A DNA stretch of 64,000 nucleotides from an uncultured archaeon (GTDB lineage: Archaea; Thermoproteota; Nitrososphaeria; JACIWG01), in the NCBI GenBank assembly GCA_938034445.1, contig CALHLD010000024.1, forward strand, positions 62,001-126,000, written 5' to 3'. Shown piece after piece: positions 53,955-62,938 of the stretch (position 1 is its first letter; each line of letters opens with the position of its first letter). The position numbers were made by a program, and so were the translations under genes. Below the pieces are notes generated by a model. The model searched no databases, was not told the DNA's origin, and worked only from the letters and a program-made list of their open reading frames with translations.

Positions 53955-56096
53955 ATGCAATTTGTTGAAATAAAATTTATAAAAAAGGGTAAGGTTGAGT
54001 TTAGAGAGTATCAAGATAAATTTTCAAATATTTGTCTTGAAAAAAACTGTTTAATTGTTGCACCTACAGGTTTGGGAAAAACAGTTATTGCAGCATTATT
54101 TATAGCAAAAGCATTAAATGAAGATGAAACAAGGAGATTTTTAATAATTGCACCAACACGTGTTTTGGTAGGACAGCATGCACTTACATTGAGAGAAATA
54201 TTAGATTTAGATAGCGAGGAAATAACAGAAGTGACCGGAGAAAAGAATATAGAGGAAAGGAAAAGATTATGGAGTAAGAGAATAATAATTGCCACAGCAG
54301 AAGTTACTTTAAGTGACTTGGAAAAAGATGTCTTTGACATAAGACAATTTTATGCCGTAATTTTTGATGAAGCGCATCATGCAATTGGCAATCACCCATA
54401 TGCAATACTAGGAAAAGAAATTTTTCAAAAAAATAAAGATATACGAGTAATAGCATTCACAGCATCACCTCCTTTGGAAAAGGAAAAGATTCAAAATATC
54501 TTAGATTCACTAAACCTATTAAGCATAGAAACAATTACAGAAGAAGAACCTGAAGTTAAAAAGTATATTTTTGGATCAAAAATTATAGTAGTTAAAGTAA
54601 AATCTACCGCAGCTTTAAACAGAATAAGACAAAGTTTACTTAGATCTATTGAAAATATAAGTAAACAATTGAAAAACGAAAATGTAAACCTTTCTAAAAT
54701 CAAATCTATTAAGGAACTTTTAGAATTACGTGGAAAGGAAATAAATATAGAAAACAAGACAACTATTACCTCATTAATTAGAATACATCACTGCCTTACT
54801 CTAGTCGAGACATATGGTATTGAACCCTTTATTGATTACTGTGAAAAAATATTTTTAAAGAAAGGAAAAAGTGCTACTCAATTAAAAAATGACCTTGATT
54901 TCAGAATGGCCTATGAAGTAGCAAAAAGTATGCAAGTGGTAGGGGAGGAGCATCCAAAAGTGATTCAACTAAAAAAAATTTTAACAGATATAAAGGAGAC
55001 TGATAATGCCATAGTTTTTACAAACCACAAATATGCCACAAAAATGCTTTTTGAAAAAGCAAAAAAATGGAATATACAAGGAGCGTATCTGATTGGAAAA
55101 AGGGGGTGCATCAACCAGTCGCAGAAAGAGCAATTAAATGTTCTTGAGAAAATGAAAAATGGAGTATATAGAGTATTATTTGCAACAAGAGTAGGTGAGG
55201 AGGGATTAGACATAGCTGAATGCAACACCGTCATTTTCTATGATAATGTTTCTGATGCAATAAGATTTGTCCAAAGAAGAGGGAGAACTGGAAGAAAAAA
55301 GAGAGGAAAGGTTATTGCTTTAATTATGGAAGGAACAAAAGAAGAAGCACTTTTTTGGGCTGGAAAGAAAAAAGCTGAAAAAATAATAAAGGAGATAAAA
55401 AAAGATGCAAAAATGATGCCTTTAGAGCATTTCATTAATTTAAGTAATGAGGAAAGTGCATTAAAAATAATAGTAGATCGTAGAGAGAGTGATGAAATAA
55501 AACATGAGCTTTCTAAATATAATATAAAGATTGAGGAACAAACATTAGAAATAGGAGACTTTTTATTATCAGAAGAGGTTTGTGTTGAACGAAAAACAAC
55601 TAAAGATTTTGTAGAATCTATAATAGATGGAAGACTTTTTTCCCAAGCTTTAAACCTTAAACAACAATATATGAAACCAATTATAATAATAGAAAAAAGC
55701 GGAGATATAGAAAGGGTCACATTAAATTCATTTTATGGAGCACTGGCGAGTCTGATTTCAGACTTTAGCATACCTGTAATAATAACTGAATCGAATTCTG
55801 AAACAGCCTTTTTGCTTTATAGTATTGCAAAAAGAGAGCAGTTTGAGAAGAAAAAAGGTATAAAAATTCGTGAAGGAACAAAACCACTTAATATGAAAGA
55901 GATTCAAAAATATATTCTTGCTGGAATACCAGGGATAAGCGCAATTTTAGCTGAAAGGTTACTAGAAAAATTTGGTACATTGCAGAAGATCTTTAACGCA
56001 GATAAAAAAGAATTAATGGAAGTTAAAGGTATTGGTGAAACTATTGCAAAAAGAATAAAGGAAATAGCAACTTTAGATTACAATAAACTTAAATAA
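53955..56096 (+). CDS. hef: Hef helicase-nuclease (FANCM/XPF-like)
   Basis: 713 aa. SF2 helicase: motif I VAPTGLGKTVIAAL, motif II FDEAHHAIGNHPYA, motif III TASPP, motif VI FVQRRGRTGRKKRG. XPF nuclease domain from about 500: IVDRRESDEIK and catalytic VERKTTKDFVESIIDG. Two C-terminal helix-hairpin-helix motifs (LAGIPGISAILAERLL, LMEVKGIGETIAKRI). Acts on stalled forks. A full-length fusion is found in euryarchaea and some other lineages, not classical crenarchaeotes. Confidence 0.95.
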   Translation: MQFVEIKFIKKGKVEFREYQDKFSNICLEKNCLIVAPTGLGKTVIAALFIAKALNEDETRRFLIIAPTRVLVGQHALTLREILDLDSEEITEVTGEKNIEERKRLWSKRIIIATAEVTLSDLEKDVFDIRQFYAVIFDEAHHAIGNHPYAILGKEIFQKNKDIRVIAFTASPPLEKEKIQNILDSLNLLSIETITEEEPEVKKYIFGSKIIVVKVKSTAALNRIRQSLLRSIENISKQLKNENVNLSKIKSIKELLELRGKEINIENKTTITSLIRIHHCLTLVETYGIEPFIDYCEKIFLKKGKSATQLKNDLDFRMAYEVAKSMQVVGEEHPKVIQLKKILTDIKETDNAIVFTNHKYATKMLFEKAKKWNIQGAYLIGKRGCINQSQKEQLNVLEKMKNGVYRVLFATRVGEEGLDIAECNTVIFYDNVSDAIRFVQRRGRTGRKKRGKVIALIMEGTKEEALFWAGKKKAEKIIKEIKKDAKMMPLEHFINLSNEESALKIIVDRRESDEIKHELSKYNIKIEEQTLEIGDFLLSEEVCVERKTTKDFVESIIDGRLFSQALNLKQQYMKPIIIIEKSGDIERVTLNSFYGALASLISDFSIPVIITESNSETAFLLYSIAKREQFEKKKGIKIREGTKPLNMKEIQKYILAGIPGISAILAERLLEKFGTLQKIFNADKKELMEVKGIGETIAKRIKEIATLDYNKLK

Positions 56097-56181
56097 TAGG
56101 GAAAATGGAATAGAAGATTTAAATTAAATAGTATAGGGGATATAATAGGGGGCATAATTTTAGCATGGAGGTGAATTAGTT

Positions 56182-56454
56182 TTGTCATCAATCGGTAAGG
56201 AAAATCAAGAGAAAATCACTAAAGTGTTGGCAGTATTACAAAATATTTCTGAAACCGTAACAGTCCCAAGAAATATAAGGAAAACAATAAAGGAGATTAT
56301 GACAGATTTGCAAAAAGGAGCAGGAAAACTTGGAGTTCGAGCGGCAAATGCTGTTGCAATATTAACTGAAATAAGTGAAGACCCAAATTTACCCATATTT
56401 GCAAGAGTAAAGATATATGATGCAATAAGTTGCCTAGAAAACATAAGAGATTAA
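56182..56454 (+). CDS. UPF0147 family protein
   Basis: 90 aa helical protein of the archaeal UPF0147 family: VLQNISETVTVPRNIRKTIKE, GKLGVRAANAVAILTEIS, DPNLPIFARVKIYDAIS. Function unknown. TTG start 56182 with GGAGGTGAATTAG upstream, a strong ribosome binding site. Last core-type gene before the accessory interval. Confidence 0.9.
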   Translation: MSSIGKENQEKITKVLAVLQNISETVTVPRNIRKTIKEIMTDLQKGAGKLGVRAANAVAILTEISEDPNLPIFARVKIYDAISCLENIRD

Positions 56455-56905
56455 TTAAATTATTGATTTATCGCTAGTAAGGAAACAATTATATTTTACT
56501 CTTCACTCACACAACAAGAATTCCAATTTCAGCACTGTGTAAGGAATAAAGCTTTTTGTTTTGGCACCCTATTTACATGAGAGCAAAAATTGTGAATATT
56601 TTCGCAATACTTTCTTCGACTATTTTGACAGGGGTTTCATGGTTGTAGTGAAGTCTTGAATCGCTCCAGTTATGTAATCCAACATATAATATTGTAGTCC
56701 TTCGCCAATTAAAGGAGCTGCTGAGATTTGAATGCTGGACATATGGAGATATTTCAAATTTCCCCTTTTCCCTTTTTCATGCTTTTTTAATGTGAACTCC
56801 TAGCTAGAGGTTTCCATTGATCTCCATCGTCCAGTCAATTAGGGTATTAGTTAGTTTATCAAGTAGATTGAGCGGGCTATGAGCTCACAGCCTTTTCTGT
56901 CCGCG
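56455..56905. other. 451-nt gene-poor spacer at the start of the accessory interval
   Basis: No convincing gene. It is less AT-rich than other spacers. ATG 56577 opens a 23-codon frame (MRAKIVNIFAILSSTILTGV) resembling an N-terminal membrane segment that stops early, possibly a remnant. No tRNA half, IS or inverted repeat identified. Confidence 0.5.
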
Positions 56906-57934
56906 TCAAAACTCAGAAGGTAAGCACCTCTTCTTTACTATTCCTGTCTCTTTAGAATACGTCTCTATTACTAAACGTGCCCGCTTCCTATTAATTCCTC
57001 TGAATTCTTGGAATTCATTTGCTTCCAAGTTTAAACTACAGTACTTTAGAACCTTTTGTTTAAAGCTTTGAGAATACTTTGTAAAATCTAGAGTGGCCCC
57101 GTTTTCACTTATGATCTTGACCCCCAATTTCGGATAGTTTTTAACGTTATCGCAATGATTGATTCCAAGCTCTGCAATCACATGAATATGGTCATTACGA
57201 ATTTTCCATAATTTCTCAAATCCGGTACATTGATATTCAAATAATTCAGGAGAACTGTCCGCTAGCCAAGTAAATTGATCCTGGTTTACACCCTTAAATG
57301 AGACCTCGAAGTAAACTTGTATGTTACGTATCTCCTTTAAGTCATCTAAATTTATTGGGGAATTGTCCCTGCCAATTTCCACACCATTTGTTTGAATAAG
57401 AACCTTTAGCCTGTGGAGGACGTTAGGTAGAAATTGCGGAATGGGCGGCTGTATATTAACAAGATCCTTACTAATATTAGAAATTTGAGTTTGATCATCC
57501 AGGATCCTCAGGAATTCCATTAAATGGGGCCACTGGAGAGTCGGCTCATTCCCTGTTAAACGAATAGTGCCGATACTGAATGGATTAATTTTTGCTTTCA
57601 TAATGAATTGATCCTTATAGAGAGTGTTTAGTTTACACAGTAAGTTTTTCACGACCTCTTCAGGCGTCTTAATTATAGACTTTTTTTCGCGAACAAGATA
57701 GGCCCAGCAAAACCGACAATTTAAGTTGCAACCATGATAATGTAGCACGAAGCCAGGCACTTTAAATTCGTAGCTCCTTTCACACATTACAACGCAATTA
57801 TTGTAGCAGCTCTTGTCCTTACAAGGATCACGACCCCATCTGAAATATGGCTTACATTGAGTATACCAGTAAGCCCCTCTCATAACATTAGAGTATTTGC
57901 CCTCAATCATTTTAACACCCTTAAACTTCGTCAT
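56906..57934 (-). CDS. Radical SAM protein with Cys-rich N-terminus
   Basis: 342 aa. The SAM-cluster motif is CNLNCRFCWAY near residue 69, in the form CX3CX2C, followed by RLTGNEPTLQWP (the GGE-like motif). Before it, DPCKDKSCYNNCVVMC adds four closely spaced cysteines that could hold another Fe-S cluster or zinc. The layout resembles pyruvate-formate-lyase-activase-like uncharacterised archaeal proteins. No partner gene lies beside it, and the substrate is unknown. MTKFKGVKMIEG leaves a second ATG at 57910 as a possible start. Confidence 0.8.
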   Translation of the reverse strand: MTKFKGVKMIEGKYSNVMRGAYWYTQCKPYFRWGRDPCKDKSCYNNCVVMCERSYEFKVPGFVLHYHGCNLNCRFCWAYLVREKKSIIKTPEEVVKNLLCKLNTLYKDQFIMKAKINPFSIGTIRLTGNEPTLQWPHLMEFLRILDDQTQISNISKDLVNIQPPIPQFLPNVLHRLKVLIQTNGVEIGRDNSPINLDDLKEIRNIQVYFEVSFKGVNQDQFTWLADSSPELFEYQCTGFEKLWKIRNDHIHVIAELGINHCDNVKNYPKLGVKIISENGATLDFTKYSQSFKQKVLKYCSLNLEANEFQEFRGINRKRARLVIETYSKETGIVKKRCLPSEF

Positions 57935-58232
57935 TCAGTTGTATAAACATTTTCCGACATTTTGAATCTAGGGCATAGCCTCCTAAACATATTCTACCTA
58001 TTGAACGTAGTCTTCTTGTCCTTGATCAACCTCTCTGTTAAAAGGGTCAAAATAAGTTGAACGGTGCAATTATTTGTTTGGTGTATTTTTTAACTACATC
58101 CCGTTCAGAAACTATAACATTTTTTCTGGACAATATCATGTCCAGAAAAGTGGACGTCGTCTATGTTATTCATCATATTTAATACACCATTTTTTGTCTC
58201 ATCAAAAAAGGGCACCATAACTAACAAAATAG
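57935..58232. other. 298-nt spacer upstream of the radical SAM gene
   Basis: No ORF of note. It contains the perfect 11-bp palindrome listed separately and holds the promoter region of the radical SAM gene. Nothing else recognised. Confidence 0.5.
58122..58149. repeat. Perfect inverted repeat, 11-bp arms
   Basis: TTTTCTGGACA, loop ATATCA, TGTCCAGAAAA. Arms match at every position. It sits about 190 nt upstream of the radical SAM start and 84 nt from tRNA-Ser, and could be an operator, a bidirectional terminator hairpin or a remnant of a mobile-element end. Confidence 0.75.
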
Positions 58233-58331
58233 CGCCGGGGAAGGGATTTGAACCCTTGCAACGGACAGGCCGTTACCGGCTTTCTTGTAAGATCTCGAGG
58301 CCGGCCCTTTTGACCACTCAGGCACCCCGGC
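58233..58331 (-). tRNA. tRNA-Ser (CGA) with 12-nt intron
   Basis: Acceptor GCCGGGG pairs with CCCCGGC, discriminator G73, long variable arm AACGG-CCTGT-CCGTT, T-arm AAGGG-TTCAAAT-CCCTT. The anticodon stem CCGGC/GCCGG encloses 19 nt. Removing 58282-58293 leaves loop CTCGAGA with anticodon CGA. Confidence 0.93.
58282..58293 (-). other. 12-nt intron of tRNA-Ser at position 37/38
   Basis: On the tRNA strand the intron is ATCTTACAAGAA. The precursor can form bulges AGA and AAA around a short CTCG/CAAG helix (one C-A mismatch) with a TCTTA loop, a relaxed bulge-helix-loop instead of a strict bulge-helix-bulge. Confidence 0.8.
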
Positions 58332-58427
58332 TGCAAGATAATCGATAAAAAGAGTTTAAAAAATTTAAGCTTTTGAAGGTAAGAAAGATTCTGTGAACTC
58401 ATGCTGTGCTTGATCTAATATCTTCCT

Positions 58428-58995
58428 TTATTTATCAAAAATACTAATAATTTGATTAAAATTGTCAAATTCTTGAGATTCTTTTAATTCTTCTTGGTAG
58501 ATACTTCAAGCTTTTCGTAAAATATTCCCATTTAATTTCGAATCAATATAATCAGAAAGGCGGACTATCATTGCTTCGATTGTTTCGGGACGGGTTGGAC
58601 CAGGTTCCCCATGATTTGCTGCAACAGCGTGAATAACTTTTAGTGGAAAACCTTCTTGAAACAATTTCATTACACTTAATGTTAAATGGTCAAGATAATA
58701 CCCTAAAGAAGAGTTTTTGTCTAATTCTTCTAGCTTGTATGTTACTGGTTTCATGATATCATGTAAGAAGCTAGCTGCAATCACAGCATCAAAATCAACA
58801 TGATAACCATAAATTTTTTCTAATTGAAATGTAATAGATATTGCAATATTTGTAGTAGATAATATATGATCAAATAGACCACCAGGATAAAAATGATGAG
58901 CCTTTTTAACGCCTGGAGAAAAAAACATATGGCGATTGAAATAAACACTTTTCGATTACATTTAATGTCTTTTCTTTAAGAATAGGATCATTCAT
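58428..58995 (-). pseudogene. HD-domain phosphohydrolase, frameshifted and interrupted by a stop
   Basis: The track ORF 58506-58928 (HHFYPGGLFDHILSTTNIA, SFLHDIMKPVTY, NHGEPGPTRPETIEAMIVRL) lacks a proper N-terminus. In another frame ATG 58995 encodes MNDPILKEKTLNVIEKCLFQ then SPYV. Deleting one T from the T7 run at 58919-58925 joins both into SPYVFSPGVKKAHHFYPGG. After the TGA at 58506 the frame continues as SIYQEELKESQEF to TAA 58428. Two lesions suggest a decayed gene of about 188 codons; a sequencing error could explain one. Confidence 0.75.
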
Positions 58996-59112
58996 TTTCT
59001 CTAATATCGTTTTTATCTATTAATCTTGTCTTCCATTTCTACTTCCATATTATTTAACATTCAAAGCCAAAAGATAGAAAGTAGACAGTATTTAAATTGT
59101 TTCTTAAAAACT

Positions 59113-59122
59113 AAATATATTA
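59113..59122 (+). promoter_or_regulatory. TATA box of tRNA-Leu
   Basis: AAATATATTA is centred about 31 nt before the mature 5' end, matching a short 5' leader. Confidence 0.45.
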
Positions 59123-59148
59123 CAAAGGAAGATGATACTATGCAAGCG

Positions 59149-59233
59149 GCGGGGGTTGCCAAGCCAGGTCAAAGGCGCAGGGCTCAGAACCCTGTCGCGT
59201 AGGCGTTCGTGGGTTCAAATCCCACCCCCCGCA
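59149..59233 (+). tRNA. tRNA-Leu (CAG)
   Basis: Acceptor GCGGGGG pairs with CCCCCGC, anticodon stem-loop CAGGG-CTCAGAA-CCCTG (CAG), long variable arm, T-arm GTGGG-TTCAAAT-CCCAC, discriminator A. 85 nt, no intron. Confidence 0.94.
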
Positions 59234-59627
59234 CTAATTTACTGGTAAATTTTAAATATGCGAAACATATTTTATTATTAGCTTATTTAGTGAGACTGGA
59301 CAGAGACAAAACTAAAACAATTAGGATCGGATTGTTATATTTATTTGCCTTCGCTTGAGATGGTTGAGGATTAGAGGCAGTGGGCTTACTTAACTGAACC
59401 TGCTTCAGACTTATCTTTTGGTTTACAAAAATAACGCAGTAGATTTTCCCATTGTGTTTTCCGCTTTCCACAGAAAAGTTATTTGGGTGCTATAAACATT
59501 CCCGTAAGATCCCTGAGTCCCCTGAACTTCAGGAACAAAGCATCAAAGATAGAGACTTCATCTTAAAGAAAGCAAAATTCTTAAATTCACATTTATTGAT
59601 GGAAATAAAGGGAAATGTTTGTGTGTA
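59234..59627. other. 394-nt spacer without a supported gene
   Basis: Contains the track ORF 59283-59471, low-complexity and unsupported, and a short plus frame (VRLDRDKTKTIRIGLLYLFA) that stops at once. Either might be a remnant. I see no duplication of the tRNA-Leu 3' end that would mark an attachment site. Confidence 0.5.
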
Positions 59628-60434
59628 ATGGAACAAGGAAAGTTTGGAAATAGAAATTTGCTGCTATTCTTCTTTATTGCCTTTGCATGGTCTTGGTTTT
59701 TTTGGTTACTTCAGATGTTGGGTTTTAACCTTTACGTGGCTCCTTTTGGACCATATGTTGCAGCGTTTTTACTTACCTATATCCATGAGAGCACAGAAGG
59801 AGTAAAGAAATTGCTGATAAAAGGGTTTGATCCTAGAATTGGAAAAATTTGGTATATTCCCACCATTTTGCTTTGGCCTGTTATTGCAGGCTTGTCATTC
59901 TTAGGAGCATCATCTAGCGAGGGAACTCCTCCTAAACTTACAATACTATTCCAACCGTGGCTGCTTATTTGGAATTTTGTCTACATATTTTTTCTTGGAG
60001 GACCTCTTCAAGAGGAATTTGGGTGGAGAGGTTATGCGCTTACCCGTCTCCAAGCACGTTATTCGGCTCTTGTTTCCAGTGTTGTGTTAGGAATGATATG
60101 GGCTATTTGGCATCTACCTTTAAACCTAATGTATTTGATGGAGCCCCAGTATCAAGCTGGAATTCTGTGGCCATCTAGTACAGTTATTCTGTTTGTCTTT
60201 GTGTCAATACTTTTCACTTGGATATATAATAATACTGGAGGCAGTATCTTAGCCACTCTAATCTTTCATACAATGCTTAACCTGTCAACTTATGTTGTCT
60301 TTCCAGTTTTTGAAACAGAAACCGGTCCAGCCTACTACTTCTTCTCAATAATCATCTTTGCAATAATTATTTTAGCGATCTTTGGAACAAAAAGAATAGT
60401 TCGAGATAAGAAACAAAATAGGTGGTTATTTTGA
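59628..60434 (+). CDS. CPBP-family intramembrane glutamic endopeptidase (copy 1)
   Basis: About 268 aa with 7 to 8 membrane helices. The CPBP (CAAX protease/bacteriocin-processing) motifs are intact: EEFGWRGYAL near residue 130, IWAIWHLPLN near 163, FHTMLN near 222. Related to Rce1. Start at ATG 59628 is preferred to TTG 59619. Overlaps a second CPBP gene by 13 nt. Less AT-rich than the core genes. Confidence 0.9.
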   Translation: MEQGKFGNRNLLLFFFIAFAWSWFFWLLQMLGFNLYVAPFGPYVAAFLLTYIHESTEGVKKLLIKGFDPRIGKIWYIPTILLWPVIAGLSFLGASSSEGTPPKLTILFQPWLLIWNFVYIFFLGGPLQEEFGWRGYALTRLQARYSALVSSVVLGMIWAIWHLPLNLMYLMEPQYQAGILWPSSTVILFVFVSILFTWIYNNTGGSILATLIFHTMLNLSTYVVFPVFETETGPAYYFFSIIIFAIIILAIFGTKRIVRDKKQNRWLF

Positions 60435-61213
60435 ATAGGTTCATTGTTTATTATTTTAGCTTGACTCTACTAATTGGCAGTTTAGCCTATACTCCATGGG
60501 TTCTGGCTTCATATAGCATGTTTCCGTCTAATCTGATCTTTATTTTTGTGGTCGTTGGCGGAGTTTCTCCAACTATTGCCGCACTTATGGTAACCAAACT
60601 TGAAATTGGTAAGGGTGGAGTGGAATATTTGTTTGGCCAATTTGGTCGTAGGAGATTTTCAAAATTATGGTTTTTGGTGGCTGTTCTTGTTCCTTTGCTT
60701 TTTGCAATCTGTGCAGTCTTGCTGTGGACCATAGCTGGAGGAACGTATTCTATGGGCTTACTGGGGTTAATTGAGTTTCCGCCAATTCTAATTACGAATC
60801 TCTTAATGAACATCTGGGAGGAAATAGGATGGAGAGGCTACGCTTTACCGGCACTACAGAGGGAACACAATCCGCTTATTTCAAGCCTAATTGTTGGAAT
60901 ATTTTGGGCATTATGGCATTGGCCACACTTTGCAGTTAAAGATAGCATCATGATGATAAACTATCATAATTTTCTCTGGTTCACTATTTTCACTCTCTTA
61001 TACTCCATCTCTTACACGTGGCTTTACAACTCAACTAAAGGAAGTTTATTCACTGTATCACTATACCATGCAGCAACAAACACATCAAACACCATACTCT
61101 TTGTTAAAGCCAATATTGCCAAATCTGTCTTCCCTTTTTATTTTCTGATAGTTGTCATTTTCACCCTTATCATCATTTTTGTAAAGCATTCGAACATAAA
61201 AAAACCAACGTGA
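60422..61213 (+). CDS. CPBP-family intramembrane glutamic endopeptidase (copy 2)
   Basis: 263 aa with about 7 to 8 membrane helices and the same motifs: EEIGWRGYALPALQ near residue 136, FWALWHWPHFA near 164, YHAATN near 217. Divergent from copy 1 beyond the motifs, so an old or paired acquisition. The tandem may act as a heteromeric unit. Such proteases occur in bacteriocin self-immunity and in membrane-protein processing; the target here is unknown. Confidence 0.9.
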   Translation: MVILNRFIVYYFSLTLLIGSLAYTPWVLASYSMFPSNLIFIFVVVGGVSPTIAALMVTKLEIGKGGVEYLFGQFGRRRFSKLWFLVAVLVPLLFAICAVLLWTIAGGTYSMGLLGLIEFPPILITNLLMNIWEEIGWRGYALPALQREHNPLISSLIVGIFWALWHWPHFAVKDSIMMINYHNFLWFTIFTLLYSISYTWLYNSTKGSLFTVSLYHAATNTSNTILFVKANIAKSVFPFYFLIVVIFTLIIIFVKHSNIKKPT

Positions 61214-61441
61214 TATTCAAAGTAGCTTAGACTAAAAAAGCTAGAATTTAAACATCAACCACGATTACAGGTATAAGGATTAGTTTTGCACTTCCTACAG
61301 TATATGGGATCAAGTGCGAATATTTCTTTTCATTACAACAGAGATCATGTCCATGCTACTATGTTCAAGTTATATCCAAAAAGGTTACATATTTAGAAGA
61401 CATAATAGTTTTTAATCCCATCATAAATATACTTAGACGAT

Positions 61442-62938
61442 TTGTCCATAGAAGAAATTGAAAAAATTGTATACGAATTTACAAAAAAAGGTTTTCAGAT
61501 AGAGCCTGATGCATTTAGAAAATTAGTAGAAATATTTACTGAGTGTCGTGAGATAAATAAAAGGGAAATTATAAACAAAATAATAAAAAGGAAAATGGCT
61601 GAATCAATTCAATCAACTTTTGTTACAATTAAAGATGTGGAGGATATTCTTCCAAAAAAGGAAGAATTGGAAGACAAAATAGAGTATGAAGATATTAAGG
61701 TCGATATTGAAATTATAAGAGATCCTGGAAATGAGGTTAAAATTCTTGAGGGAATAGAAGGGTTTAAGAATTATTTTTTAAACAGATATATGAAGCTACT
61801 GAAAATTGCCAACTCAAGACCCTCACAAAAAAGTTTTACAACAATAGATAAAATCACAAACAATGACAAAGATATAAGGATAGCAGGACTAGTAAAAGAG
61901 AAAAAAGTAGTAAAAGATAAAGTGATTTTAGAAGTTGAAGATCCCACTGGAGTATTAAAAATAGTAAGTAAACAAGATAATCAAAATTTGACACCAATAG
62001 AGATTTTGCCAGACCAATTGGTAATAGCAGAGATTACATCGATAAGGGAGGGAATAGCCTATGCCACAAGAATAGAGTTTCCTGAGATACCGGATAAAGG
62101 ATTTCAACCAAGGGCACCTGAAATATATGCACTTTTACTTTCAGACTTACATGTTGGAAGTAAAAGTTTCCAAAAAGAAACTTTTGAACATTTACTACAC
62201 TGGTTACAGGGATACCATGGTGATAGGGAAATCATAAAGAAACTAAAATATGTAATAGTGGCAGGAGATCTTGTTGATGGTGTAGGTGTTTATCCAAATC
62301 AGGAGAAAGAGTTAGAAGAAACTGACATAAGAAAACAATACATTTTAGTGGCACAATATATTGAACAGATTCCTAAACATATCCAGGTTATCATTATCCC
62401 CGGAAATCATGATGCAACAAGACAAGCCCTGCCTCAACCTTCTATACCAAAAAAATATTGTGAAGAATTATATAGGATGGATAACGTGAAAATGTATGGA
62501 GATCCTCTTGAAATAAAATTACATGGTATAAACTTTCTTGTTTATCACGGCCGGAGCTTAGACGATGTTTTTGCATTTTCACCATCATCAGAAACGAGTA
62601 AACCAGAAAATGCTATGAAAATTTTGTTAAAAGCAAGACATTTAGCACCGGTCTTTGGGGCGAGAACTATTATAGCTCCGGCTGAAGAAGACTCCTTAGT
62701 AATAGATACACCACCTGATATATTCCATGCCGGCCATGTACACATATTTGGTTACACAAAATATAGGAATACCTTAATTATAAACTCAGGTACCTTCCAA
62801 AATCAAACAATGCATCAAAAGTCTATAGGAATAAATCCAACACCAGGAATAGGTGCAATAGTTAACTTAAACACATTAGAGGTTTTTGAAAAAGATTTTA
62901 ATAAAATAACTATTCAACATAATCTTCAATATATTTAA
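61442..62938 (+). CDS. polB: DNA polymerase D small subunit DP1 (exonuclease)
   Basis: 498 aa. N-terminal helical region, OB fold (DIRIAGLVKEKK, VEDPTGVLKIV) and a C-terminal calcineurin-like phosphoesterase: LLSDLHVGSKSF, VAGDLVDGVG, IPGNHDATRQALPQP, FHAGHVHIFGY, all with catalytic metal ligands. Provides 3'-5' proofreading for PolD. TTG start. The large subunit DP2 is not in the window. 3' end overlaps orc1/cdc6 by 29 nt. Confidence 0.95.
   Translation: MSIEEIEKIVYEFTKKGFQIEPDAFRKLVEIFTECREINKREIINKIIKRKMAESIQSTFVTIKDVEDILPKKEELEDKIEYEDIKVDIEIIRDPGNEVKILEGIEGFKNYFLNRYMKLLKIANSRPSQKSFTTIDKITNNDKDIRIAGLVKEKKVVKDKVILEVEDPTGVLKIVSKQDNQNLTPIEILPDQLVIAEITSIREGIAYATRIEFPEIPDKGFQPRAPEIYALLLSDLHVGSKSFQKETFEHLLHWLQGYHGDREIIKKLKYVIVAGDLVDGVGVYPNQEKELEETDIRKQYILVAQYIEQIPKHIQVIIIPGNHDATRQALPQPSIPKKYCEELYRMDNVKMYGDPLEIKLHGINFLVYHGRSLDDVFAFSPSSETSKPENAMKILLKARHLAPVFGARTIIAPAEEDSLVIDTPPDIFHAGHVHIFGYTKYRNTLIINSGTFQNQTMHQKSIGINPTPGIGAIVNLNTLEVFEKDFNKITIQHNLQYI

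Noticed and set aside
56577-56648. 23-codon frame resembling a membrane N-terminus
   Set aside because: Too short and without conserved context; noted only as a possible remnant.
58506-58508. TGA in the HD gene as a selenocysteine codon
   Set aside because: TGA serves as stop elsewhere in the window (ATGA overlaps), no SECIS seen, and a frameshift is also present.
59283-59471. Track ORF (62 aa) in the accessory spacer
   Set aside because: Low complexity, no ribosome binding site, no recognisable domain; at best a remnant.
56455-61441. IS element, integrase or CRISPR array in the accessory interval
   Set aside because: No transposase/integrase motifs, no regular direct repeats and no tRNA-end duplication seen.
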